Below, piece by piece: positions 47,406 through 58,720 of a stretch of DNA of 64,000 nucleotides. The stretch lies in assembly GCF_030272615.1 (NCBI RefSeq), contig NC_081410.1, positions 122,727,640-122,791,639 on the forward strand, read 5' to 3'. Within the stretch, counting starts at the first letter, position 1. Every line of letters begins with the position of its first letter. Source of the stretch: Cryptomeria japonica (Eukaryota; Streptophyta; Pinopsida; Cupressales; Cupressaceae). The notes under the pieces were generated by a model that worked only from the letters and a program-made list of their open reading frames with translations, was not told the origin of the DNA and did no database searches. The position numbers and the translations under genes were made by a program.

Positions 47406-50400
47406 ATTGATTTTTAATTAATCATTTTGTTATATTGATACAAGTTAAATTTATTTGGTAGTTAAATAACTATGAAATAGATCATATATATATAAACAAT
47501 TATCATGAAATATGATTATTTCATGAATTTTGTATATGTCTATGTAATCATTTGAGAATAAATATATATGTACGTATTATATATATGTATATGAATCGAC
47601 CATATACATGTATGAATTGATCATATACAAATATATAAATATATAATTATGATATATAAAAATATATATATTTTTTAAAAAAATTATAAATATTACTTTA
47701 ATGAAGAACTGAAATATATATTTAATTTGTTAAATAATGATTAATGTTTAAAAATATATACTAGTGAAAGGGTTATTAACTATATATTAAACATATAATA
47801 AACAAATGGAAATTAAAATTTTTTTAAAAAATATATATATAATATAAAAAAATAAAACAAATTAAATAAATAGGGTGGCGGTTTAGTGCTAATAAAGTTT
47901 TTAAACTAATAGCTAGGGTGGCCGATAGTAATATCGACCACCCCCCTTAATAAAGGGAGGGGTCGGTATTACCACCGACCACCCTCCTCCCATTTTATTA
48001 CACGTGCCCTCCTCCCTTCGCATTATGCATAGCCCACGTTAAACATGCAAATTTGGTGGAGGCACCGATTAACATGCAACCTTGCTCATTAAGGTATGTG
48101 GTGGAGTGAATTAATGAAGGGTTAGGAGGTAATGTAGGGAGTAACTTGGAGAATAATGTGGTTTACCAACCCATGTAAACCCACCCATATCCACCATTAT
48201 CAACATGTATTAGATAGTTATTTAATTTGCTTATTTTTAGGAAGTTATTTTTAGTAAAGTCAATTTAGTATTGAAGTCAAAAGCCACATGTATTATCTAT
48301 AAATAAGGATTTAACCACTTTAGTGGTGTGGTGTCATGGAATGGTTAATGAAGAACTTTACATGATGAACACATAGGTGTTCAATTACGATTAGGATTGT
48401 TATGTAATTAGATCTTGAGTGGTGTCACTTGGAATCAATCCACCTCTAGTAGAGATAGCCTGAAAGTAGGAAAGTGGGTAGACGGCTACACTATATATAA
48501 CCATTGAGTGGGAAGAGAAGGGGGATGGAGATGCAACGAAGGAATAGAGAATGAAATAGGAGAATAGTAAGTTGGAGAATAGTGAGTTGGAGAATAGCAA
48601 GTTTGAGATTGACAAGCAAGGCATAGAGCTAATTGGTGGAAGATCATCAGAAGTTTCACAAATCAAATTCAAGCTTGCAAAGAGGTTAGGGTTTCATTTG
48701 ATTTTGTTTATTATTTAAGGAAGGGTGGAATTTGTATTTTTAGTTTTGGATTATTATTATTTACAAAGTCTTTGTTATAAGTAATGATTATAATCTGGCT
48801 TATGTTATAGTTATGGTGAATATCATTTATTGTTTGGGTTAGTTAATGGAAAATAATAGAATATTAAGTGTAATTACATTATAGCTATAGTAGTGAAATT
48901 TTGTTTAAGAACATATTGCACACTTTTTTATTATATAGAAATTTATGCTTGCATTCAAAACCTAGGTATTAAGAATTTTTAGTCGCTTCTCTAGGAGAGT
49001 TTGGGGAGTAATGGCGTATTGTTGAACATTAGGTTTACGACTTATTAAATAGTGTATTAATATAGTTGTGATTCTTATTTTCTGGAAGTCTTTATTTGCA
49101 AGTTGTTTATGCATTTTGACTGTTTTAAGGAAAGATTGCATGTGTTAGGATCATGTGTAAATGGTGTCTTCTGTCAAGTTTAAATTCCAATTCTTGTTTG
49201 CATTATCGTTGTGTCCTATGTTATTATGTTTCCTTGGTCAGGTGTCAAGGTATAACTTTATGGATGTGAGCCATTGTGTGTTTTCTCCAAATGACCAACC
49301 TTCGGTTAGTAAATCGTGTATCCTTCACCTATGGTTTGTCAGAATTAGGTATGGTTGTCCATTTCACCATAGAGTTCTCATAGAGAGACTTTTCCTGTAG
49401 TGTCCTATGAGAGAGAGTGGCTTTTGAGTAGGGGTCATGCCCAAAGTGGATGACAGGATAACCCGTCGGAAGTTAGTTAAAAAGTGATAACCTAAAAATT
49501 GATATGGGTGAAATAAACATTAATTAAGATAATGTGCCTTGTGCATAGGTGTAGTGCTTGTACAGGGCTCATAATGCTACGAGAAGGCCTAGAATGACAA
49601 ACTAACCACCTTGTCTTCATGAAAGGATTGGTAGGGTCCGCATGAGACTTAGCTGGAGCCAGAAGTCAGGAGAGGTTACCAGGATAGAGAGATTCGGGAC
49701 CTGGGAGGCTGTACCATGGTATCCATCTTAAGCTATGCGATGACACTCTCTCCTTAGAGTCACTAGTGTTTGTGAGTTGAGTCACAAGAATGTTTGCGGA
49801 GTCATGTATTTCTTTCGTACTTGTCTTATTTTTCTTGCTTGAGGGTTTTCTACTATATCATAGCATGGTGGGGTGGTTTCATTTCAGGATCACATTGTCG
49901 GGTGGTAGTGCCACTTCCCATCAGATGTTTCAGAATTTATCTTCAGGCGAGGAAGGGCTTCATTGGTGTTCTTGATTTGTGGTTCATGTACCAACTCTTG
50001 TCCGTGATCATTGTTCAGTTGAAATCTTGAGGTCATTGTATCAAACCTTTATGTAACCTTGATTTCTTTGTAATGTTGAAATTTATGGTATTTTTGTAAA
50101 CATGTCTTTATGGATATTGTAAAAAAAGAAATTATTGGAATGCATGTTATTTCAGTTACTTAATTCTTTTGTATATATTAAATGATTGCTTTGGAGTACT
50201 TTGAATTCTTTCATTGTGGAATTTTTATCTTAAACATTTAATTTTCCTACAAAGCTGAACAATAGGTTTTTCCGTGGTGTTAATATAATTTACGAAGTAA
50301 TCTTCGTTGGTGACCCTTAGGGAATCTTGAGTTAGACTTTTGTTGTGTTATTAGGCATGCAATGGTTATAATTATGCACTTGTTCTTTTAAAAAAAATTT

Positions 50401-50463
50401 ATTTCACCCTTAGTTGCATAGATTGTGATGTTTTTCCTTTAGGGTTTCTGGCGGGGCATTACA
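46441..50463. mobile_element. 4.0 kb solo LTR inserted in the protease
   Basis: Starts TGTAGTACCC, ends GGGGCATTACA, and is flanked by a perfect 5-bp duplication TGGTT (46436-46440 and 50464-50468). The protease frame resumes without loss on the right side. The near-inverted ends (TGTARTRCCC form) are those of an LTR, and I see no internal domain, primer site or second LTR copy, so a solo LTR is the best reading. It holds AT-rich DNA with two long (TA)n tracts, a hairpin cluster (47916-47980) and a TATA box at 48491 (CTATATATAACC). If the plus strand is sense, U3 would be about 2.1 kb. It could also be a small LTR-less-coding element (LARD or TRIM type). Confidence 0.8.
47250..47401. repeat. 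Two (TA)n microsatellites
   Basis: (AT)n runs at about 47250-47273 and 47370-47400, inside the 4.0 kb solo LTR. The DNA from 47200 to 47870 is strongly AT-rich throughout with many ATATAT words. Confidence 0.9.
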
Positions 50464-51317
50464 TGGTTTGTCAAGTCCTAGACCTGGATCTCAAATACAA
50501 CATACTTTTGGGATGTCCATGGATTCATGAGATGAGTGCAATCCCATCTACATATCATTGATGCATCAAGTTTCTACACAATGGAGTTGAAGTGACCGTC
50601 AAAGCTGACCCAAATCCATTCATATATTGCAACAATTTGCGACCTAGATCAGAAATAACAATCCCACTCAATCGAGAAGCTATTCATTCATTAGTATATG
50701 TGGATCCAGAATCATTGAAAGCTTCTACATCCAAACAATCCAAGTAGAAAGAAAAATTCAAGATTTAAGACATGGGATGTGGTGAGTATATCTTTCATGT
50801 TGATCAACTCCCACTATCTCCTAAGGTATTCAGTCGACAAGAACAACCTACAAACAATTTGCAATGCCAGGGAATTGGGTGTGAACCATCTAGTGTTGTG
50901 GCTACTAAGGCTGAATGCAAATCTCCTCTAGTGGTGCAAGCAGCTCTTGATATCAATAGTCCTAAGAATGGTTCCAACGAAGAATCTATTGAATGTATCA
51001 CCAACCCTCTTGATAACTCACATAGCTCTACCATTTCATTTGCTCATTCCATTTCCACTCCACTTAAAGACTTGGATCAACAAGAATTACAAAATCCCTT
51101 ACTCATTGGGGATCAAAAATCAAGATTTGAAAAGAAAAATCCAAAAGTCAAAAATAAAGAAAAGTCCTTTAATCCAAATCAAAATCAAAAGCTATTGGAC
51201 TCTGCAAAAATCAAAGTCAAGGATAAAAATCCTATGAAGCCAAAAGAGCAAGAGATGATCTCCCCTAATACCAAAATAACTAGGGACAAAAGTTCTACAA
51301 TTGCAAGTCAAAAATAA
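50464..51317 (+). pseudogene. pro: C-terminal half of gypsy protease and unrecognised extension
   Basis: Right after the solo LTR the frame reads [20 protein letters not shown] and [12 protein letters not shown], the second half of the gypsy protease fold. After a TGA the same frame goes on with VKADPNPFIYCNNLRPRSEI. Two more stops precede an open stretch of 181 codons (50772-51317) beginning MGCGEYIFHVDQLPL. That stretch has no recognised domain; it ends in a Lys/Asn-rich, probably disordered part (KSRFEKKNPKVKNKEKSFNP). It takes the place where reverse transcriptase would start. Between 51318 and 51587 a further stretch with FVIRDAQTYLGDMHMGLGS is open but unrecognised. Confidence 0.75.
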
Positions 51318-51587
51318 TACTTGTTGATCCTAAGTCTCCATCATGCTATCCTACTTTCACTTCTTTTCACAATCATAAGCCTTCATCACTCATCCACTTG
51401 TTCTGCACATCCATTCCCTTTTGGTGATACATCATGGACCTTTAATGGAACTTCCTTGAAGGACTTTGTTATCAGGGATGCCCAAACTTATTTAGGTGAC
51501 ATGCATATGGGCCTGGGTAGTCTACACGCTAGTATACATTAACAAGATATACTATGGATATCGATGTAGTAAAAGGCATCAGATCTT

Positions 51588-54105
51588 TTTTAAATGAATC
51601 TGAGGTGTACTCGCAATGTCCAAAGTGTAAGACCAAGTATGTATGTATTAGAGTAGGTATGACTTCCAAAGAGATGATAGTTTCTCTTGATGAGGTAAGT
51701 TGACCTTGATGAGGGACCACTTAGCAAAATGTTGTTGTATGTAATGTGTTGACAAAGTATGATGAGGACAAGCAAGTGACCTTTTGACTCAAGTTTAGAC
51801 AAATGTGAATGTAATGTAAGGTGTAAATCAATGATGGACTTTGTGAGACCCAAAGGCAGGTTGAATTCTAGATGAAAACCCAGGGAGATAACCTAGGAAG
51901 CTCAATAAATCTGAAACTGATTGCTCTTGTTTGTTGGACTGTAAATTTTTACAATTTGTAAAGTTGTTTGTTGTGACCAAATTTGAATTTTTTTGACTAT
52001 TTTTCATGACAAGATGACACAATGTTGATGAGGACTCAATGTTTGCAAGTGTTTAGACTCAAAATGACTCAAAGAAAAGTGTGTTGTTTGGTGTAAAAAT
52101 GTTTTGCATACACTTGAAGGCACAAAAGACACAATGTTATGATGTTTGGTCTTGAATGTTTGATTGTTCAAAATAAGACAAGCACAATTCTTCTGGCTGG
52201 CCAAGACAATAGTTGTTGATCCCACATGGGGTTTCCCCCGAGGCTATGCTATTCAGAGCGGATACTTAGATGCTTGACCCCACTAGCTCCACCCTCAGCA
52301 CTCACTTCTCTGGGGCAGCCAAGCATCAGTCCCCACGAAAACTCCCTGTGGTGAACTTTGTATCTCTACTAAGAACCATATGTATGTGGGCTGCTCCAGA
52401 GGTCCGACCTCCTACCCCAACAACTAGAAGGATTTTGGCTTTCTAAAACAAAAAGGTGCTAGTAAGGGCATTCGCTCGTGTGGCCACACATGCGGCACTT
52501 TCAGCTCTGTAAATATAGAAGGCTCCCAGCCAGTAGGGGTTACGCCCTACAACTGATCAAATAAATTTGATCAAACGGGTTTATGGGGAGACATAGTGTC
52601 AGCATGAACTAATCAGCACATGTTACCCATGGCTTTCACCATGGATATAGTTGTTTATAGTGGTTTGGAAGAGGATGGCTTTTCCTCGCTACCACTTGGA
52701 TCATTCTCTCCTCACTAGTAGTCCTAATGACCACACGGGGAGACAGGCCCTCTAATGATGAAACAAAAAGAGCCTATTGCCCAAGACACAAAAGACACTG
52801 GTTCAATTTTAGTGCACCAATTGAAGTGTTTGATAATCTATGAAAGCAAGGCACACAATAAAAAAGAAAATCCTTTTCAAGGTCCTACAACAAAGATCTA
52901 TTAGTAGTTTGGATTGTTTCAAATGATCACCCCTTCATGCAAGCACACAAGTTAGGTCAATTTTAGATCCAAAAGACTTTGTGAAATAGGGGCCTTCGAC
53001 AAAACGATTTTTTTTTTTACCAATTCAAAGATCTGATTCATCATAAAAAAAAGAACACCTGTAAAATTTCAAAAAATTTCTAGAAATATTAAAAATCCAA
53101 AAAATTTGCTAATTTTCTCCAAAAATTATTTTTTTATGAAAAATCATAAAAAATTCATATAAATTGCTAAATTGATCCAAAAAATATGAAATTTTTACTG
53201 GACACTCCTAATGGTCTTCCAAACCTACATAAAAAAATGTTTGCAAAACATCCAAGCAATTTGTGAGATATGAGCAAAATAATGCAAAACCCTAATTTTC
53301 AAAGATCCAATTTTTTAGGAATGATTTTGCATCAAATTTAAAATCACAAAGAATAGATCCAGTGTATAATTCTGGAAGATTTCCAAAAATGTAAGAAAAT
53401 CTGAAAAATACGCTAATTTTCTCTCTAAATTAATTTTTTATGAAAATACATAAACAATTCATAGAAACTTCAAATATGCTCCAAAAAATCTGAATTTTTT
53501 ATTGAGCACCTCTGATGATGTTTTTGACTTGCAAAAACATTTTTATACCACATTTCAAAGCCATTTGTGAAACCTGATCAAAATAATGAAAAACCCTAAG
53601 TTTTAAAGATCCATTTTTTTAGGAAATATTTTGTATCTAAACTAAAATCACAAAGAACAGATCCTATGTATAATTATGAGAGAGTTCCAAAAATGTAAGA
53701 AAATCCAAAAAAATCGCTCATTTGCTCTCAAAATTAATTTTTTATGAAAAATCATAAAAAATTCAAAGAAAATTAAAATATGCTCTAAAAATTCTGAATT
53801 TTTGAATGAGAGCTCTTGATACTATCTGCAACCTGCCAACAAAAGTTTGTGAAAAAATTCCAATTGGTTTGTGAGATCTGATCAAATCTCTCCAAGATCT
53901 TGATTTTGTGTCCAAAACCCTAGTTGCACAAGGTTATTCTCCAAATTGTTTTACAAAACAACAATATAGGGTTAGAAAAACCTGCAAAAAACACAAATCT
54001 AACAAAAATCCATGTCCCACCAGGCATGCCAAAATGTTTATGGTGAAAATGGAAACAACAATATTGAAAGACTAAATGAATTCAACCACAAAGCCCTAGG
54101 CTAAC
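51588..54105 (-). repeat. Inverted copy of leader plus 3' end of LTR
   Basis: Read on the minus strand, this follows the plus strand from about 41064 (the last 72 bp of the 5' LTR) through the primer site and leader to about 43610. It includes all three 303-bp units. About 45 bp present near 43450-43495 are missing in the copy. Sampled parts differ by about 10% by eye, clearly more than the roughly 4% between the two LTRs. Small open frames here are mirrored by those at 43032-43657 and are not genes. Confidence 0.85.
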
Positions 54106-54719
54106 AACTATCATCTCTTTGGAAGTTAGACTACGAAATAAATCTTTATTTATTTAATTAATTCGTTAACCTTTCCCACCTATGACACATGTCATTCATC
54201 TCTTAATTCCTACACTACCTACCCTATTATTATTTTCTTATTTTCTCTAACTACCCTCTAATCATAGCCGACTATTTATCTTTTACACCTCTCAATCTTA
54301 TCCCTCCATTTCTTATAATGTCTTCTATATAAGAGGATACTTCTCTCATTATCAACTCCTAATCATTCAATCATTCTAATAAGCCATTCAACTAATCACC
54401 TAAGCAAGAATTCTAGCATTCAAACTTTCATATGTGATCAAGCCTACTTGCAACCACATTTCCATTCTTTATTGAGCTCTTGTGCACACATAAAATCTGA
54501 GAGCAAATATATCAAGCAAGATCAATGGAGATAGGAAGAATGGAAATCCAAACCCTATTAGACATGTGATGGTATAATCTTTGTGATTTCATTTGATTTT
54601 CATTGTCTTAGGTAATCTTCATATGTTATGGTGGATCTTTGTTGATTGTTAGGCTAGGGTTTTAGGGTTGAATTCATTTAGACTTTCAATATTGTTGTTA
54701 TCCATTTTCACCATAAACA
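54106..54719 (+). repeat. Short direct leader piece and truncated 3' LTR
   Basis: A 21-base word at 54106-54126 is identical to leader bases 43518-43538; its inverse is at 51662-51682. From 54136 the sequence matches 40552-41135 (584 bp) of the 5' LTR, so the first 233 bp of the 3' LTR, with four and a half of the five palindromes, are missing. It ends CCATAAACA, then CATAT. Confidence 0.87.
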
Positions 54720-54897
54720 CATATACAATGAATCAATATTGTTGAATTGTAGATAAACGAATCATTTGAAATGCTAGTTACAGTTCACTATTATTACACA
54801 TCTGAAACTAACTTCATTACTACTCAACTACTCTTGTGAACCTTTGCACTCACAAGATAAACCACACACAACTTCACATATCACATGTGTTAGGTCC
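54720..54897. other. Flank between gypsy target site and Copia LTR
   Basis: Begins with the target duplication CATAT. About 180 bases, no coding pattern. Confidence 0.5.
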
Positions 54898-56936
54898 CGC
54901 AGACAACTGAGAGGGGGGGTGAATCAGTTGTCTAATAAATTCAAACCAAAAACAACTTAACCAAACTTAATGCTTAATACCGTTAAACCAAAGTTAATGT
55001 CGGTAGACAGTTTATTAGTTAATTGGAGTACCGGTAAAGATTAATGCATGAAACAGAAAGACAATAACATCCACAACACATAACACCAATATTTGTACGT
55101 GAAAACCTTGTAAGGGGAAAAACCACGATGGGAAACCTTACCCACAATCAAATGATACTACTACAGATAGTATCTGTATACTATAGGGGGTCTGCACATG
55201 CAAAAAGGCCAAGTGCCTAGAGCTCACTGCTCAAAGACAAATAGGAGTCACACTGACTACAATTGGATGGTTAAATCCAATAATGATGTACTGCTCAAAA
55301 TAGCATCTTCATATGTTGGATTCAGTACCGGTTCAGTTCTGATATGCCTTCACAAAAAACTTCCTTCAACCTTCAAATGATGTTTGCGTGTATAGCTCTG
55401 CTTATTCTCGCATATACCGACTTACAATTGGTGAACTCACAAAGTTGGTTCCCACTTTTTGGTACTTCCTGATTTTTGCTGAAATCGTACATTTTTTAGA
55501 AAATATAATGATTTAAGCTTTAAGAGGTCCCATTTGAAGTAATTAATTGAAGAGAGTTAAATCAAAGGCTCTTAGATCAAAATTTCTTGGATAGAACCTC
55601 TCTACTTCTAAATCATACTTGTAATGGAGTCTCATTTGCATCTATCAAATGCTGATAAAAAACCAATTTTAAATTTGCTTTTGGGGGGTCAAATTAATTC
55701 ATTTTATTTTTTTATTTTTTTAGGTATTTAGTCTTTATTATAAGCTTTCCAAATAGTATAAATTTTAATATATTGAATTTCATTAATATATTTTTATTTT
55801 ATTTCTTATGAATGTAGGTTTTTCACCGAACATGAACTTCTTTGTTCAATGCATTGGGAAAAATAGTAAACTAATTCAAAAAAATTCTAAAAAATATCTA
55901 TGCACTAGGTATTTGTGTTTTCTTTCTAAAAAAAATAAAAATTGAATTTTGATATATATAGAACAAGTTATGTGTTCAAACGTACACCTATATTTGAATT
56001 ATAATTAGTCAAACTTCAAAACTTAATAAAATGAAAAATATTCAACATATCACTATCAAACCAACTACATGCCCTGGGTATTGATGTTACAAACTAAAAT
56101 TCAAAAGAATTAAGTTTTTATCATTTATAGAAAAAAAAATTATGCATTTCGAGATACACATCACTCTTAAAAATGTTGTTTGCTGTAAAAAACTACTTTT
56201 GAGGGAGATGGAAAAATCAATAAAATTTTATTCAAACAAATTTGAAAAAAACATATTTAGAATCTACAAATAAGATGCTAAAAGTCACTAGTTTATATCA
56301 TCTTCAAATTCTTAACGGTTTAAAAGTTATAGGTGTTGGAAATAGAAGGCTTTTTTCAAAATATTCATCTAAGTGTCAAAGTTGGTAAAAAAGTGGGAAC
56401 CAGTATTGTGAATTCACCCCAATCCTTTCTTCGCATTTGCATATCGATCTTACAAATAAGATCTTACATTTATACCATAACCTAAGACCAATTGAGTAGG
56501 TCGGCTCTAAAAGATATTACAATAAAAATAATTTACAAGTAAAACAATAACTCATGCAATATCCGATTCAACATGTTGGCTTAATGCATTTACAACATTA
56601 ATAAATCATCTTCATAGCATGTCATGTTGATTTGGAATAGATAAGCCTGCCGGTGTTTATCCTAGACCTGTTTGCCGATAACAGCAAATATGCAAACACG
56701 AATATACCAATGAACAAATCTTCCAAGACAAAGTGTCCAAACGATGTCTTCGACATAACCAAGTGTTTTCCATGTCATTCCAAGTGTCGGTGATTAATAT
56801 ATCCTGTCGGTGAACAAGATAACGGTGACTGTGCATAAGTCGCTTGCTAGTGACCATTGCCAATTCTCCAAGTGCCAGAGTTGATAAGTGTTGACATCAA
56901 TGACAAAACCATATCAACATATCCAAAATACCAACA
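54898..56936 (-). mobile_element. Copia 3' LTR, minus strand, with nested inverted-repeat element
   Basis: On the minus strand it starts TGTTGGTATTTTGG at 56936, directly after a polypurine tract (CCAAAGGGGGAGA, 56937-56950), and ends CGGGACCTAACA at 54898. That places the element's body to the right. Without the 1 kb insertion at 55427-56423 the LTR is about 1.0 kb and aligns with the LTR at 2449-3641. A stem-loop with a G-run loop is near its end (54902-54932). No 5' LTR is seen in the window, so the element is partial. Confidence 0.8.
55427..56423. mobile_element. About 1 kb non-autonomous element with terminal inverted repeats
   Basis: The left end (55427-55462, ATTGGTGAACTCAC then GGTTCCCACTTTTT) and the right end (56386-56423) are inverted repeats over about 35-38 bp with a few mismatches; the right end has two extra Cs. 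The inside is AT-rich with no open frame of note, so it would depend on a transposase from elsewhere. It interrupts a Copia LTR. A possible CAAT flank occurs on both sides, but the exact target duplication is unresolved, so the superfamily is not assigned. Confidence 0.68.
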
Positions 56937-58090
56937 ATCTCCCCCTTTGGCATTGATGGCAACACAAGATGGAAAAACCATCAAAGTGCCAAAACAGAAA
57001 TGCGAAATACCAAAAACCAACAATGTCCCAAAAGAGATCATAACCAGAAATCAAAATTTTTCCCAAAATAACAATCTCTCCCCAAGGGATAAAGTCTCTC
57101 CCCCTAGGAGTAACATGTGTTTTTCCATATCAATCTCTCCCCCTTCGACATAAAATGCCAAAGCAATACAAAAACCAAGTTCAAATACAAAATACCAACT
57201 TATTTAGTATACCAACTACTCCCCCTAAGAAGTAGCTCTCCTCATCAAAGCCGAAGTAAAAGATTTCTCTATTAGTTCTGCCGGTTGATGACAAACATCA
57301 ACTATCTAAGTCTCTTCCGGTGGGGGTATGACCCCAAGCCGATCTCTGAGATATTCAAAAGTCTCCTTCATTCAATGTTTATATCCAAAATACCAACAAC
57401 ATGCACTCAACATATCTCTTCCTCTGAATGGATTTTATCTTTATATGCCATTCACAACCAAAGAACCATCAATTAGGTTGGCCTAATTAGATGTAAAAGG
57501 TAGGATACAAATAGTTGGCCCAAAAACAATCTCTAAGACAATGTAAAAGGAAGAATGAAATGTGTGAAGGATCACACCATGTCAGAACACCTTCCTATCC
57601 ATCCTATATCAACTCCTATAACTTTGCATGCTACCACATGAACCAAAAATGTACAGGTCGACTTCAAAGGATAGAACCGATAAAGCACACCAACCAAACT
57701 TGCTAGAAACATGATTGGGACCACCAAGACTCTTGCAGATGTACAACATAGCATCAATTGACACCAACATGGCTAAATAAGTTTTCTGCACCTCCAAAAC
57801 ACCAATGATGTCAAAGCAATGTGCCACAATGTGGACCATAAAACTATACCTAGTTTGACAGAATGTTCACCGAGATAGACTACTTTAGCCATCTTCAACT
57901 ACAGACCATAAAAGACATCTCCAAATTTTTGAAAAAAAACACAAGACAAACAAATATGCTATCTAAATCAACTAAAATCAATCCACACATCCACACGAGC
58001 TCATAACCAATCCTTTGATGCTACATTACTCTAAAACATAATTTCTCAACCTTTTGGACTAAAGTTTTCATCAATGACAATAATTTTGAC
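56937..58090 (-). other. Copia 3' UTR remnant, minus strand
   Basis: On the minus strand this precedes the LTR. C-run words (TCTCCCCCTTTGG, CTCTCCCCAAGG, CTCTCCCCCTAGG, CTCTCCCCCTTCG, ACTCCCCCTAAG) recur between 56937 and 57230. They are minus-strand polypurine-like motifs as in the inner Copia element. Beyond about 57300 no RNase H or other pol motif is recognised, so the coding part is missing or too decayed. The right limit is approximate. Confidence 0.6.
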
Positions 58091-58099
58091 ATAAATGAA

Positions 58100-58720
58100 A
58101 ACACAAACTCATATTTTCAACATCTTCCTCCTTTGGACCATAGAGCAATAAAATTCATCATCCAATTTATTAGAGAGAAGAGAGGGGAGGGGAATCTCTC
58201 ATTGACGTCCTAACGAAGTCCAATTTCATGAGGTAGCAGTGACCAACCAATTAGATTTAACACCAAGAGATAGTCACAACACCAATTGGAGGAGAGACTA
58301 ACACCATATTCCTCAACTAGGGAAGAATCCATGAGAGGAACTTTAGGGAAAAAAGGTGGAGTAGAAACATCCAACCTATAAATAATAAGAGGCTTAGGCA
58401 CCTCCAAATTAAGATAAAACTCATCTACATACACTATAAAATGTCCTTGAAGAGGATTATTCCACCAAATAGAAGATCTTGGGAACTTAAGGTTTGGAAA
58501 ATTTGATACAAAATGTCCCAGAACATAGCAACATCTATAGTGAAAAGGGAAGCCATATTAGTATAAGATTTGACTCTAAGAATGATTTGACACCTGCAAT
58601 AATACCTCTACTAGGAGAGGCATTGAAAAATCTAATTCCAATAGAATACAAGAAAAAAATGTGTGAAAAAATATTTTAGTAGCATTATATCAATGTATAA
58701 TGTTACCCCTAATATGGATT
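58100..58720 (-). pseudogene. LINE ORF1 remnant (DUF4283-like, zinc knuckle)
   Basis: On the minus strand one frame reads YNATKIFFHTFFSCILLELD, then FSMPLLVEVLLQVSNHS, a stop, and a CCHC-knuckle remnant FHYRCCYVLGHFVSNFPNLK (about 58530-58470); the last Cys is changed. This order (aT-K..., I.VE.D.S.PL, then CxxC-GH) is that of the RNA-binding ORF1 protein of plant L1-type LINEs. The frame continues with WWNNPLQGHFIVYVDEFYLN and VPKPLIIYRLDVSTPPFF without recognised domains. It would bind LINE RNA. No ORF2 follows on the minus strand. It is separate from the plus-strand LINE at 63145. Confidence 0.62.

Larger units (their letters stand above)
40319..54719 (+). mobile_element. 14.4 kb Ty3/gypsy element, gag-protease only, chimeric 3' side
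   Basis: Starts TGTAGACACC, ends CCATAAACA, and is flanked by a perfect 5-bp duplication CATAT (40314-40318 and 54720-54724). Order: 5' LTR (40319-41135), primer site, 2.5 kb leader, gag, linker, protease, C-terminal frame (to 51317), inverted leader copy (51588-54105), short direct leader piece (54106-54126), partial 3' LTR (54136-54719). No reverse transcriptase, RNase H or integrase is present. A 4.0 kb solo LTR lies inside the protease; without it the element is about 10.4 kb. The matching target duplications mean the odd 3' arrangement was probably already present when the element inserted. Confidence 0.88.
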
